Below are positions 12,192-24,392 of a stretch of 44,626 nucleotides of DNA, in pieces. Position numbers and translations under genes: made by a program. The number at the start of each line of letters is the position of its first letter. Within the stretch, counting starts at the first letter, position 1. Source of the DNA: Saccoglossus kowalevskii (lineage: Eukaryota > Hemichordata > Enteropneusta > Harrimaniidae). The stretch is from positions 47,758-92,383 of the forward strand of contig NW_003105105.1 in the NCBI RefSeq assembly GCF_000003605.2, written 5' to 3'. The notes beneath the pieces are model-generated. The model was not told the origin of the DNA. It did no database searches and saw only the letters and a program-made list of their open reading frames with translations.

Positions 12192-15100
12192 CTACGAAGT
12201 AGAACAAAAAAAGAACGATCAAGCAGCTGGCAAGCAGAACACCGATGCGATGTTTTAAAAACCCCGGGTGAATCAAAACACTGCCAGTCATAAAGTGGCA
12301 GTCGTTTTAAAACCATCCATGGAGTTAAATTCTTTTTTTTTTACCTCCACGAACCATCTAACTACTCGCGTTCGTTGAAAGTATAATTGTAGCATAAAAC
12401 AATTAGAAAAATCATCGCAGAAGCTATAGAAATTTACAAAAAAAAATGGTATCGCTCATCTGTCCGGCAGCAAGTCTGCCTTTTTATTACCACCAGAGTG
12501 CAAAGGTCATTCTCTCAAGCTACCGAACTGTATTGTGGGATTCCACTATTTCGTCATTTGGAGTCGTTTCATTTTATTTCACTTGTACTATAAACCATAC
12601 AAACCCATGCGCTTCATTTTTATAAATATTTATAACTTTCAAAATTCAAACTGAAACGAGAGGTTTCTATTATAAAATTAACTACGAGTGACACCCGGAA
12701 GTGACTATAAGTTCCAAACATGAAACGCTATATTTTGGCAACGTGACGTACACGAGTTGAGCACCGGTTTTAAAGTAGTGCCCAGGTGGTAGTCTGAATG
12801 AATAGAGAGCAAAGGAGTGGAGAAAATGATACGAGAGCTATGATCCGTGTAGCGAATAATGGTTCCCTTCGGGTTATAATCGTCTTTAATCTCATTCTCA
12901 GGTGAGATAAGCAGTTTTTCATCATTTTCTTATAAGTAAAAAATTGCGGCTAATGAAATGATGAGACGGGGTATAATGTAATGGCAATCAAGTTACGATC
13001 TGAACTAGCATTCGCATATTATCCGCTGATTTCTGTCAAAGAATTTTCATTAAATTCATAAAGGACGAATTCAGTAGGCCTCTATTTAATGTCATTTCGA
13101 TGTAGATAAAATACGACATGGGTATTGTAGCGCCGAAGGGTGATTAATTTCAGGGCGCGTTTGTCAGTCTTCGGCGCTGTGACGTTGTGCAACAGTTCTA
13201 CGACTTGGCATGCGATATCCGTTCTCATTGATGTATGGCTTGGACTTCTATGATATACCACACTTGAAAGATGTGACTCTGAGGTAACCAAAGTTAGTCA
13301 AGATCCGGATAATTCGCACACTTACAATAAAAACGAGAAGTTAATAAACAAAACAACAACAAAACATTTCCCATTTCTCAAGCTCTTCCCACGTCACGAA
13401 TTTTTTAATTTTGGTCGCAACTTTTACCGTCAAAACAAGGAACCCACGCCCGGCGTATATCATCATTGTATGTGGCATGTAGTAAGGATGATGAAGGTTC
13501 GAAACCTTGCCAACTAAAACTAACGGACACTGCATGTCTTTGTGCCTGACAACGCCAGGCGTTATTTTTAACGTTGTCAGCCAATAGAGAAATAGGTATT
13601 CACGGCGATTAACAGTGAGAAACTTTATGCTCGTTGTATACAATTTCAGAGAAAAGGAAATGTTTGGTGAGTTCGTGTCGTATAAATGGGGCCGTAAACA
13701 GTATTTTATTGTCCGCTTCACGTCACCGCCCATGCGGAACTAATATTAGAATTGAATTCTAGAGTGATTTTTTTAAAGGGAAGTTGAGTAAATCGGTTTC
13801 TTCAGCGTTGAAGTGTCCAACAGAGTGCGATCGTCCAGTCGCCGTTATCTTGTTCTGTACTAACCGTTCAAATTTCAATTTCAAACTCTCGCCGGGCTCG
13901 CCTCTTGTTGTCGCTGTAAAACTAATTTGACTGCATTAAGCGTTACATAATACGCTCATTGGTGAGATGCATTGAACAGATAAGATGCAATTGTTAAGAC
14001 GTGATACACCGGTAATGAAAAAAAGAACTATTCTTTAAAAAACAGTCGCGAACATGTTTATAACCTTGGATGTGATTGGCTTGCTCCACTCTGGTAGCCG
14101 TGATTGTTTTTCTGGATGGCCGCCGCCGGCATGCGCTATAAATAATGTAATTGCGATTATGACGATGACGTACTCAGTGATTGTTTATGAACTTTATTAT
14201 TTATAAATTAGACCTTAGGTTTGGATATTTTTCGTGGAAATGTGACCAATTTCGTTATTAGAACCCATCTATATTGGCATCGGAAGACATCGACAACCTG
14301 AACTTTTGACCACCACAAACGTCCCATTCTTTATAACGGAATTTCGCATGCGTGTACAGATTTCTAATTAGCGTATAGGTGGATAGCGGTATTGTACATT
14401 GCCCAGAAAATACCACACCGAAAACCGAGATGGGTGTCTATTACAATGAGGGTGTCTGTCAAATATGAAGTGGATCATCGACGTAAAGAGGGGGGGGGGA
14501 CTCGAGTGAAACGTGAGGAGCCACTGATGACCGTCGTGCTCTGTTGGTTTTGCATTACAAAATACGTTCACTGATTTAATATTTATTCCATGTGCAAATA
14601 TTGAATACAGTATGCCATATCCTAGATAATTGAAATCGTCGAAGACGGTAATGTGCCAGGGTAATTGGTCCATGAAACTAAATAAGCTCGTTCCGTCAAC
14701 AGGTTGTTGGTACCAACCCTGGCCTTTTTTACTTTTAACAGAAAACAACTGTAGACAGTTTTTTATTATTATTATTAAACTAAGGAAGAATTAGAAAATC
14801 ATATTACAATTCTGGTGATTTGAAATCATAGATGGGTACGGTCGATGAGTTTGTGGCCAATGCGCTTGAGCAATCGGAGACCGTATTTTTCAGTTTCTTT
14901 TAAATCCATAATGCCTTTCGTATACGAGCTACTTCGATATTTACGGTGTTGGTGAGAAAAAAAAAACAAGTATTCATTAAACACGCCTGCCCAGTCGGTG
15001 GAATGCCCTTGACACGAACACATATAACCGTATTATATAGTATGTGTGTTTGAAATGGAGACAAACAATGACAGTCTGAGCGAACACAGTGCTTAGAAAT

Positions 15101-15320
15101 AGGTGTGTATATGTGAAGCGTACATCGACCAAAAAGATTTGTACACATAACCGGGGGGCAAATCTCAAAAGGTTTGGTACGTCAATACCGTAAGCCCCAG
15201 CTTTACTCCGTCCATAGTCTTGTTTTAACGTATTTCTGAGCTCCATGGAAGGTGAAAAGATTTTTTTTGTAACGGCCATGTTGAGTAGTATATGTATTTA
15301 CGGAACGTGTGCTTACTTAC
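12192..15320 (-). other. RFX4 intron 3
   Basis: The donor is GTAAGTAAG at 15320 and the acceptor is TTCTTTTTTTGTTCTACTTCGTAG ending at 12192 when read with its pyrimidine tract. The intron is CpG-rich compared with introns 4 and 5 (I counted 32 CpG in 13081-13680). Several open frames of 60-130 codons occur on the minus strand (for example 13341-13733 and 14368-14748), but none shows a domain, splice context or RFX similarity, so I treat them as chance. A run of nine G residues is at about 14491-14499. Nothing else is identified. Confidence 0.85.
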
Positions 15321-15369
15321 CATTGCAAAGTCAACGGAGTGGAGTGGGGTTTGCTGGCTTTTCGAGCGC
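15321..15369 (-). CDS. RFX4: RFX4 exon 3 (49-bp linker exon, KPHSTP..TLQW)
   Basis: This short exon was found by requiring a piece that enters in phase 1 and leaves two bases (TG) for a Trp codon. It encodes G-ARKASKPHSTPLTLQ-W, which matches the conserved RFX4 linker (RASKPHSTPATLQW, from memory) and begins the first helix of the RFX DNA-binding domain. The acceptor is TTTATTCTAG ending at 15370 and the donor is GTAAGTAAG at 15320. The exon has 2 + 45 + 2 bases, so it joins exactly to exon 2 (CCC G|GC) and exon 4 (TG|G TTG). It is too short to appear as an open reading frame by length, and gene finders could miss it. Without it, exons 2 and 4 would not be in a compatible phase. Confidence 0.92.
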
Positions 15370-15846
15370 CTAGAATAAACAAGAAAGGACACAATAGACC
15401 GATATGATTAAATGAGATTATGAGACTATATCCGGGAGCTATGGCTCGCTAGCTTGTTTCGAAGCTACAAATCGTAAAAAAACAAAAATAATAATTACGT
15501 TACCACAAGGCCAACAAAACAAGTTCGAGAATACAAGATGTGTTATGTGAACTGCGTTAGGAGGACATACGTGATTCAGTCACGGTTGTGGAGATTGCAT
15601 AGAAGTCGCCGCATAACTTAACGAGTATTACCATTGACAGTTTAAGTGTTGGTATAGCGGTGGAAAGCCTCCAGGCCAATTGGTGGTCACTTGTAGACAA
15701 GAATAGACCAAGATGATCCATGACCATTATATTGTTTTGTCACGAATCAGGAATCGTGAGATGCATTTAATGTTCGTATTGGGATTTGTCTTACAGACTT
15801 TTTGCTGTTTTATTCTATGTCATTCTTTTTACAAGGCGGCAATAAA

Positions 15847-15847
15847 G

Positions 15848-15894
<47 letters not shown>
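15847..15894. repeat. (GTT)n microsatellite
   Basis: About 16 tandem GTT triplets occur in intron 2. The polyvaline/polyleucine frames across it are artefacts of the repeat. Confidence 0.97.
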
Positions 15895-15895
<1 letters not shown>

Positions 15896-16658
15896 CCATG
15901 CAGCATAGATACTGTTGTTGTAAACTACAAACCCAGATCTCGCAAATTCTATATTCTGGTTGGTATAATGAATTCACAGATACCACGGTTCAACATCTAA
16001 TAAATTTTGAGTTATTGTCATGGTGTTCACATTATGTATATGCAGATGCAATGAGTGCATGTGTATGTAAGTTTACCTTCGCCCATCCATCCCTAACCCT
16101 ATAATAGTGTTCCCCAAAATGGATACTGGGAGGAGAGAAAAGTGATCGATGATGCGCGCGTGTTACATTCGACCTGTATCATATCTGTTATATTTTCTCT
16201 ACGTCACCTATTGTTAATTTCTTATGTTCATATCACAACCATATGCTATACGTATTCACATTAAGTGAAATTTATGGTAAACGTGCGTCATTTGGGACCA
16301 AACGAACGCAATCGGTATACTGGGACCTGTGAATACATAAATCACGTTTCAAGACCGACGGAAAAAGAATGCTGTGTAAAACGGATGATAATTCTGACCA
16401 ATTGTTATGTTTCCATGGCGGAGGTGTTGATAATTACGTCGATTTTACTTTCTTTGAACCCTGGGTGAGTTTTCTTAATTAGGTGCGTGGTCTAATTGTA
16501 CTATGGTGGCCGCTTGGGAGTCGAACACATCTATGCTATACTATTAGCTACTCATTAAAAACCGTTTTGTGTTCTAATCACCAAGGATTCGACGACTACT
16601 TACACGCTGACCACCACGCGGTGCCTCCAAAACATATACTTTTATAGGCTTTTATAAC

Positions 16659-16687
16659 AAATAAAATAAAACAAAATAAAATAAAAT
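16659..16687. repeat. (AAAAT)n short tandem repeat
   Basis: An imperfect run of AATAA/AAAAT units about 29 bases long lies in intron 2. Confidence 0.8.
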
Positions 16688-17769
16688 CTCAGCGGATCCC
16701 CCATATTGTTTTGAGTCGGTATTACGATCATTTACCGAATAATGTGGATAAAACTCCAGAAATTACAGTGGCGCCAATCAGCCTCACGTGGTACTTCGGA
16801 TTCGCATATCCCCCATTTAGTGTATGCTAATTATACAGAATGTTGGATAGTTGTTGTTATAATCAGTCTGTGTTTAGTGGGGATGGTAAAAGCAGGTCAC
16901 TGTCGTGGAATTATCTAGTTGTGAAGTGCCCTTACTCACCAATCGCTTATATAATTGACCCTACTTTCAAATAACCATGTCAGTTCGAAGTGGGTATTAA
17001 TAGACAGTCACCCTGTATGTGTACACGGGGTAGAGGGTTGCGAGCTATCGGTGCTGGTTATTTAGTGATCCGACATAAGACAAAATATTTACGTACTTAA
17101 ACTCCGTGTTCATTGATTTGAAGCAAGCGCAATACGTCATGGGCCCATTCAACGTTTTAGCTTTTTTAGGAGTTGGCAAATGTACTACTGGCCTTACGCC
17201 AAAAAACTCAAACAAATAAAGCTGAGGATGTGATTCAGTGCGTTTTATTGCTTCGTCAATTCCGAAGGCTATTGCCAACATTTATTTTCCTCAAAATTTG
17301 TATTGTAAGTGAAACTTACTAACGCAGGTCGTACGGCTACCAAGGCTGCGGCAGTTGTAAATTCAAACCGATGTCAACGTGATCTTAAAGTTGAAGTATT
17401 TACGTGAAAGTTGCCATGAGCCTGGGGAGGCTAAGAGGTGAAAGGACATAACGGTACTACGCTAGATTCCGTTAGATGTGTGGTTCTAGTTGGCTAAATG
17501 TAGTGGGTTCGCCTCTCTATAGTGCAATTCATACGTATGAAAGGTACTATTCATAACTAAACATTATTCATACAAATCTAACTTTAATGTCGTTGTCCAT
17601 TGCTGAATGGAAGAAACGCACTTTTATCTGTTTTGTTTTCACATATTGAATCCACCGGACAAGATTAGCAACGTCAGTCTGTTCACACAGTTGAACTCTA
17701 AGACCATTTATCAATATCATAATCATGTTGGATTTAATGTATGTGATATAGGTAAAAGATACGAATGGC

Positions 17770-17772
17770 AAC

Positions 17773-17804
<32 letters not shown>

Positions 17805-17824
17805 CAATAATAATAATAATAAAA
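17770..17824. repeat. Compound triplet microsatellite (ACC)n(AAC)n(AAT)n
   Basis: Three triplet tracts follow each other in intron 2, each one base different from the next. This suggests one ancestral tract that drifted. The polyhistidine/polyglutamine frame on the plus strand is an artefact. Confidence 0.97.
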
Positions 17825-18164
17825 ACAAGTGCAACATATATATAAAACATTTAGGACATGTCACTGAAAAACGGACAGCGTGTTAACTGCATTGTCAATA
17901 TAAGAGACAGCATGCTTTGCTGTGATTAATAATATTACATTAATTTAACGGTATAGGCATCAATAGTTTGGTTGCATGGTTACTTGACTGTGCACGGTTA
18001 GAATTCACGATGGTTTACCCAGCACAATACCTCTACTTAGCTTGTTTTTTTTTACTAGAGACAAGAAAAGCGGCAAAATAAAATCCCTCTCAAACAATGG
18101 CATCTGTTGACTTAAACGTTCCAGTTGTGTACAATTTATATCGAGTATAACTCGTTGGACTTAC

Positions 18165-18266
18165 CGGGTTTAGGGCGATCCAAATCTTCGTATTCACAGT
18201 TTTCCTTCTCGTCCAGTTGTGTGTCTTTCACCTCCGCCTCGCTCAGGCATTGCTCGATCCACGTCT
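18165..18266 (-). CDS. RFX4: RFX4 exon 2 (acidic N-terminal segment)
   Basis: This 102-bp exon encodes E-TWIEQCLSEAEVKDTQL followed by DEKENCEYEDLDRPKP and the first base of a Gly codon. It matches the N-terminal acidic segment of RFX4 (ESWIERCLNESE, later EEKEN). The acceptor is TTTGTCATGGCAG ending at 18267 and the donor is GTAAGT at 18164-18159. Phase is 1 in and 1 out. This region precedes the DNA-binding domain and has no catalytic or binding motif I can name; it is rich in Glu, Asp and Lys. An ATG with a good context (GTCATGG) sits in frame just upstream of the acceptor AG, at 18272-18270. A transcript starting inside intron 1 would therefore begin MAETWIEQCL, almost the same N-terminus. 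The open frame continues upstream to 18357, but its residues there do not look like RFX. Confidence 0.92.
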
Positions 18267-19113
18267 CTGCCATGACAAAAGAGAAAGTACGTTTACTGGC
18301 GGTGACATGGATTATTTCCCACCGTTGTGCTCTATCGGTGACACGACGGCGTTTCACACACCGCTACGTCTTGTTAGTAAGTAAGTGTATATACAGTCCT
18401 TGATGAGTGCGTACAATCACGGACGCGTTTAAACAGAACGACGAGCAATCAATGTATTAGCCTGCTAGTTGTATTGAGCAAACGTATGACACTTCATTGT
18501 ACGTACGAGCCATTCTGAATGCAGCCTGCCAAATGAATAGTACCCTTTTCGTCACTGCTATGTGTACACTGGATCGGCCCGTGTCATCGAATCCTACTTA
18601 GGTGCTTGCATAATAACACAAAACTCGTCTCGCCGGCAAACGGTTTAAAGTCGCCGGGAAAAAAAGTTATTGAATCCTTGCGAATAAAGGGCGAGCTGTT
18701 GCCGGTAGGTTAGTAATTATTTGGAATCCGCTAGGCAGAGAAAACGTCAACGATAAAACAGTCGCACGTGGAAACCTAGCTGAGTGCGAGTGCGCCAGTG
18801 ATAAACCACTCGGGCGATGCTTAGAGGTTGAATGTTCAAGGATGATGCGTCTCGGAGAAAATGATTAAAAGTGACCGTTCTTTGGCAAATCAGAAATGGT
18901 TCATACATAGAACAAAACAATGCATGAATGAGGCACGTCAGTCAAAAATATTGTGAGGGCTGGTTGGTTGTATGATTGGTTTGACGTTGGAAGCCTGGCT
19001 GAATCGACAAGCAGTTTTCGTCAACAATAGACACATTCCTAGTGCCTCTTTCCTGTTGTCAGGGTAATGGAAATCGGCATTGTATAATGAAAGATGCCCG
19101 CGATCATATGATA

Positions 19114-19121
19114 TGACGTCA
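19114..19121. promoter_or_regulatory. Perfect CRE palindrome TGACGTCA
   Basis: This is an exact match to the full CREB/ATF site, in intron 1 about 0.85 kb upstream of exon 2. Function is inferred only from the motif. Confidence 0.4.
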
Positions 19122-19249
19122 TCAATTATGCTCTTTCTACAGGATGCGTACAACTTGTCAAGTGCGCTTTGATTTACGAAATGTGTAGCATTTGTTTTTT
19201 TTCATGCAAACTACGTTTAAACTCACTTGTTCCCAGTTGGCATTTGTTA

Positions 19250-19485
19250 TTAAGTTCCCCGTGACAGTGCCGTGCCCCTGGGTGACAGCGATGGACACCG
19301 TGGCAGTGTGGTACCAATGAGTGGACGTGGTAGGCACCCCGGAATTGTGGTACAACTGGCGAACGTAGACGTGATAGACACCGTAGCAGTGTGGCACCTC
19401 AACACTGGTTCTGATGGAATCAATCCCGATAGACACCGTGGCCGTGTGGTTACCATTGGGTGGAGGTGACGGGCACCGTCAAGTG
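19250..19485. repeat. Degenerate minisatellite, unit about 40 bp (GACACCGTGGCAGTGTGG core)
   Basis: The core GAYRGACACCGTRGCMGTGTGG recurs at 19290, 19373 and 19428, with weaker relatives at about 19329 and 19468. Spacing is irregular (39, 44, 55, 40). The segment is far more GC-rich than its surroundings. The overlapping Thr/Pro/Arg-rich frames on both strands follow from the repeat and are not supported as genes. Confidence 0.75.
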
Positions 19486-21644
19486 TAAAGTTTAATAACT
19501 AAATACACATAACAACTCAGACGAAGTCTATATGCGTTATTTTAATTGACGGAGATGAGAGTATGACAATATACTGATGCCATTTTTCTCCGTTAGGCAG
19601 GGGTGCAACATATGCACAAGAACATTGAGGGCGCTCTTTTTCCGATACACGCAAACGCGAGAAACGAACGTTCGTATTTTTTGTGTCACAAGTAGCGCCC
19701 TCTCCGATAACCAGTGTTCCAAGCCGAGCGGCAGCGGAGACATGCGAGACCGTGACGTCCGAGAAGTTATGTGTAGTTTCTTTGAGACATTCAAAAATAT
19801 ACCTATGAATACAGATAAGAAGCTTTGAAATGCCCTGAATAAAACAAAATTACTTTATCCCTTTATAGGGTAACACTTCGTATTAATTAAATTAATTAAA
19901 ATTTAATAATTGTTGTAATTATATTTCTATGTGTGTTTGTGCGTGGTGGAAACTTTGCCGCGTTGTCAATTGTAGATTGTTATATTAGGGATTTCTAAGA
20001 ATGTGAGTGTAGGTTTCTCGTTAGCGAAACGTATTTCGAGAAGTTCGTCTTCTTTTGACCGAATTAACAAAAAGGGTCATTTAAATATCTTTCCTCGTCA
20101 CCTTGACTGCCTTTTCGTGAACTGCAGCTATGACATGCCCGAGAATACGTATGTCGCGTGACATTACACACATGCAGACATAAAATAAGAGATCACAAAA
20201 AACTAAAATTACTCTATACAGTGAAGCAAATATTTCGCTTAATATAATACACCAATAATCACACATAATAGGGTCTGGTTCCAGGGGAATTGGCGTTTCC
20301 GGAGGAACTAAATTGAACATTCGCGCGTCAGGTGATGCCAGTAAATTAAAGTGCCCCTTCGATGTACAAAGTCATCAAAGAACTCCGTCCCTCACGTTAC
20401 AAATATTAAAGCAGTTACAAATGTCACATATAAACCTCGAATCGCGTTTATGCATGAATATTTTGGTCACCTGACATTAATTCTAAAATCAACACTGCAA
20501 GGTAGAAGGGAAACGACAGTAAGTTGGATATAATTGAATATGACCGTTTAGTTTCAATGGACAGTGACTTTCAGTGATTAAGTGAATTGAAGAGTGGAAA
20601 TAAATCGGATTATTGGAAACGAGACGAGACTGACGTTTAACGGATATTGAAGCAATACAGGTGAGAGGAACAACACATCAAGTGAAATGGATCCGATATT
20701 GGCAGAAAGCAGCGCGCGTTGGCTAATTTGCATAACATCGCACGATTGTCAGTGCTTGTCCAAATAGAAGACCAATGATTGGCCAGTAATCACCAGTCAT
20801 CCAATTCTGTTCATTTTTTTTAATAAATTGACAATAATGGGTAATTTATTCAAAGCGCTGACCTCATCAGCATCGTTATCAGTGACGATCGCGGATATCA
20901 GTGACAATATCCACGTATAATGGTGAAATAATGAAAATCAGACGAAAACTGCCTATGAGACTTGCAAATCGAATCACTTTACGGTGACACAGTCAGATCA
21001 AACAAGAGCGTCAGGAATTTGCTAAATTGTATTGAATGAACACTGGGGTGATGACGAAGTCAAATTGAATTCGGTAATCATATTGAGAGTAGTATTCAAG
21101 ACGAGCCCATGCCGAGAGCCAATTAAACTCACAATGGGTTCCTATCGCACTTGTTGATGGATTCCGCTCTGATTTGACTTCGCTCATTATCTCTAACTCC
21201 TTAATCCGTTTGCATTTCCACTAAAATACGTACAATCAAACGCATCCAAATATCCAGACATATTTTTTGTAGTTATTCGGAGTTATCAGAGATGACCACA
21301 CTGACCTCGCTTACGCGCATCAGATAGAATCACTGTTCTTTATTTTGAAACAGTGAAACTCTCCTGGATTATCACATCTCCGCGTGTTTTGCGTGCCCAT
21401 GAATTTTGCTTCGAGGGGTATGCTACACATGATCTTGACATCTCTAAACCGGGCTTTGATTGGCTCTGTTCAACACCGTGTCAGTTAACCCCACCCTCTA
21501 AGTTCACCTTGATGATTCATTTTAGTAAGCCCTATTGAAGTTGGAATGATCGTGAAATTGAAGCTCTTATGCTCTTATATACACTTTCCACTGCACTCTA
21601 ATATCGTCCTTATCACAGTCCGTGCAGTAGTATTTCTCACAGCA

Positions 21645-21652
21645 TGACGTCA
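21645..21652. promoter_or_regulatory. Perfect CRE palindrome TGACGTCA
   Basis: This is an exact match to the full CREB/ATF site within intron 1. Function is inferred only from the motif. Confidence 0.35.
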
Positions 21653-23669
21653 ACCGGAGTGTTGTCACCTTTAACCGAGACATTTCAACTTAAACCTCAG
21701 TGATAGAGGAACTATGACCTAATAAAATAAAATCCCTTACGAGAATCATGCCACATTGTAAACAGACATTTGGACTTACGTACTCATGTTGCCATCAGGT
21801 GTCGTTAAACTCGGGACAAAAGGGATCACAACCTTTTCCCATTATAATTTATCCCGCTGGGATTTTAGTTACCTTGGAAGCACTCAGATATGATGATGTG
21901 AAACTTTCTCAAGTTAGAATAATTAGTGTTAGTCCAACATGTGGTTGGCGTATGATTCTCGGATATTGCTTCATCGCGTTCAGTAAAACAGTTGAACCAA
22001 TAAAAGTTGCAGTGATATCGAGAAACGCAATCCAGGTACACTAAATCTAATAAAAGTTTCGACTTCTAGTTTTAACTTTGTTACTATGGCGATCCTGCAA
22101 CTTGCGAGGTGTGCAGAGCCGCGTGTAGGAAGTGCGCCAATCAAAAGCACCTTGATTTCTTATCTAATGTGTCTAATCTCAGTGACCTTGTAGTTGCAGA
22201 AGATGAGCTGCATTGTTTTGTGGAAAAAGTCGTCATTGTTGAGTGTAATTGAGTCGTCATTCTGGTCTATTTGCCCCACCCGTTGATAACAGTCGACCTA
22301 TACGCAGATTTGTACACAAAAGAAGTCAATGTCTTCGCTACACGCGGCAGTGGCTCAGATGGATGACACTGTTTTCGTTAGCGTTATTAATGCGTCAACT
22401 ATTTTCCTCATTCATCGTACTTACATACTTATGTTTAAGCAGAGTTTGGCCCAGTACAACGGCTGTTCTGATTTTACATACAGACAACACCGTTGCAGGG
22501 AACAGATCGTTCTGCATCTTTTTTACCTCATTTAGACGGGACGATGTATGCGCTAAGTAGAACAGATATCCAAATTGTAAACAGGAACACGCAATTGCCA
22601 CATATGCCATCTTATTAAATGCATTACTGAGGGAATGAAACGTGTCATTTATTCGTTTTCATTCTGAATATGTTTGACGGCAAAACATAAATAAGAAACA
22701 CGCTGTGAGTTATTGTGTTCCATGTCACATTCTCAATTACCATAGCTCATATCCACCGTCCCATGTATGTAATTAGGTTGAAAGCGGTTCCCGTTTTCAA
22801 AGATATCGGCCAAGATGACACGTATCTTGACAAAATTGCTTTTATTTTCAATATTTGCTTGAAAATGACCGCACGAACAACAAGTCTAACATGTCTAATC
22901 GTTTCGAACACTCGTATCAAGCAAATGTAAGCGATAATTTCGAAAGCTTCACATTACTAATAATATACAGCACTAGTTTAGATGATGGACGATATATTTC
23001 TTGGGAATATGGTATTACTTGTGATTACCAAACTTTGTATATATTTGGGGATAATAAAACTAGACGAACAATTAACTTCAAATTCAGGAGATAGTCATTG
23101 ATGCCCAGTTTTGCGAGATATTGTGGTATTAATTAAAATAACAAGTGTATAAAAAGTTCCCTGAAAGCGGTCCGTGGTATCGTGTACTCAGGAAAGTGTG
23201 CCACTCGGTACCCGGGTCTCAATGTGACTGCAAACTAGCGACCTTTTTTTTTAGTTCTCTCCTACAAACGTATGCAGTACGATAGACTATAGTACTACGT
23301 GAGGCTGTCGTCGTTGTACACACCCATACTGTATCCTCGCCATCGCCAATCACCCCCGGCCAACAAACACACATGAGCAAACGATTTATTAAACAAAATA
23401 TAACCGCAGTAAACAAATCATGCATTTCATCTACCATGGACCACGCTTACTAACTGTGTTAGTACGTCCATGCATTTAATAATAATCGTAAAATGTTCTT
23501 GACCGGCCAGATTCATTGTCAGATTATCAAATTATTTTAATATGTTGTGTAATTAGCAGACACCGTCTACCACCGTTTTTTTAATTCACATTGCAGAATA
23601 CATTGACCATCGCATGCATATGGATGAGGTAGAACTGTATGTGGGGCAATATTTCGCAGGATCCCCCGC

Positions 23670-23686
23670 CACACACACACACACAT
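23670..23686. repeat. (CA)n microsatellite
   Basis: Eight CA dinucleotides lie in intron 1. Confidence 0.9.
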
Positions 23687-24392
23687 ACTTACACAGTAAG
23701 ATACTATCATTCGTTTTATCCCTATGTTTTTCACGCGTCCCAGTTTCTTTTTTATGCCAAGTTTTAACGTAACTACGCCAACTATCGGTGTCAAACGTAA
23801 GTCGAACCTATAACCGTCCCGGACAGAGGTGACCCAGTAAATTCTTCTAATATTCAGTGGGTCTCTTAGAGAAGCCGTGCTGTGAGTCATTTAGAAGCTG
23901 TCCGTACGATTTCCGCCCTTTACTTATTTCCGATCAATGTCTGTGTATTTATGGTTTGATTATTCCAATCACATCGGTCAATTTCTCTGTCTACGCCGCG
24001 GAGTAGGCGTGACAATCTCCGCAATATGCTGGTCTGTATCATACGGGATAGTGGAACGTCACAGCGTGTATTGTACATCATCAAAGGGTACCGCGACACA
24101 ATGGTTAGATTTGGAAGGTTTTCACCTAATTAAACCGAGACATATTAGACCAGTTGAAGGTAGCAGCTCAACTATTGTCGGACTAAGAACAAATAAAGAT
24201 GTCCAATAAAGCGATGCACGGAATGGGGCAGGGGGTTATCGGCGAGCTTGGATGCGTTTAAATGATTTTGAAAAGATTGTTTTGAAGCTAGCAATCTGCC
24301 TCCAAAAACTGAGTAATATATACTATGTGTCACCCGATAGCGAATGCATGCCGCCGACCAATCAAAAGATTTATATTTATTAGAATAACATG

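Larger units (their letters stand above)
15370..18164 (-). other. RFX4 intron 2
   Basis: The intron runs from donor GTAAGT at 18164 to acceptor TTTATTCTAG ending at 15370, preceded by a pyrimidine-rich tract. It contains two triplet microsatellites (17770-17824 and 15847-15894) and a short (AAAAT)n tract near 16659-16687. An X-box-like sequence GTTGCATGGTTAC lies at 17971-17983, close to exon 2. Long homopolymeric valine/leucine frames seen here are translations of the triplet repeats. I see no exon and no RNA gene in the rest. Confidence 0.85.

Noticed and set aside
12053-12316. Long minus-strand frame treated as one exon starting at Met 12316
   Set aside because: Only residues from LEENY onward are RFX; a good pyrimidine tract and AG at 12192-12193 show that the upstream part is intron 3 sequence.
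13496-13506. GGTTCGAAACC resembling a tRNA B box
   Set aside because: No matching A box or cloverleaf at the required distance.
13341-13733. 130-codon minus-strand open frame in intron 3
   Set aside because: No recognisable protein features, and the RFX4 phases already join without it.
14368-14748. 126-codon minus-strand open frame in intron 3
   Set aside because: No domain or conserved motif; treated as chance.
14977-15279. 100-codon minus-strand frame just downstream of exon 3
   Set aside because: Out of context for RFX4, no acceptor/donor pair needed, and no similarity recognised.
15713-16104. Frames with polyleucine or polyvaline runs
   Set aside because: They are translations of the (GTT)n tract.
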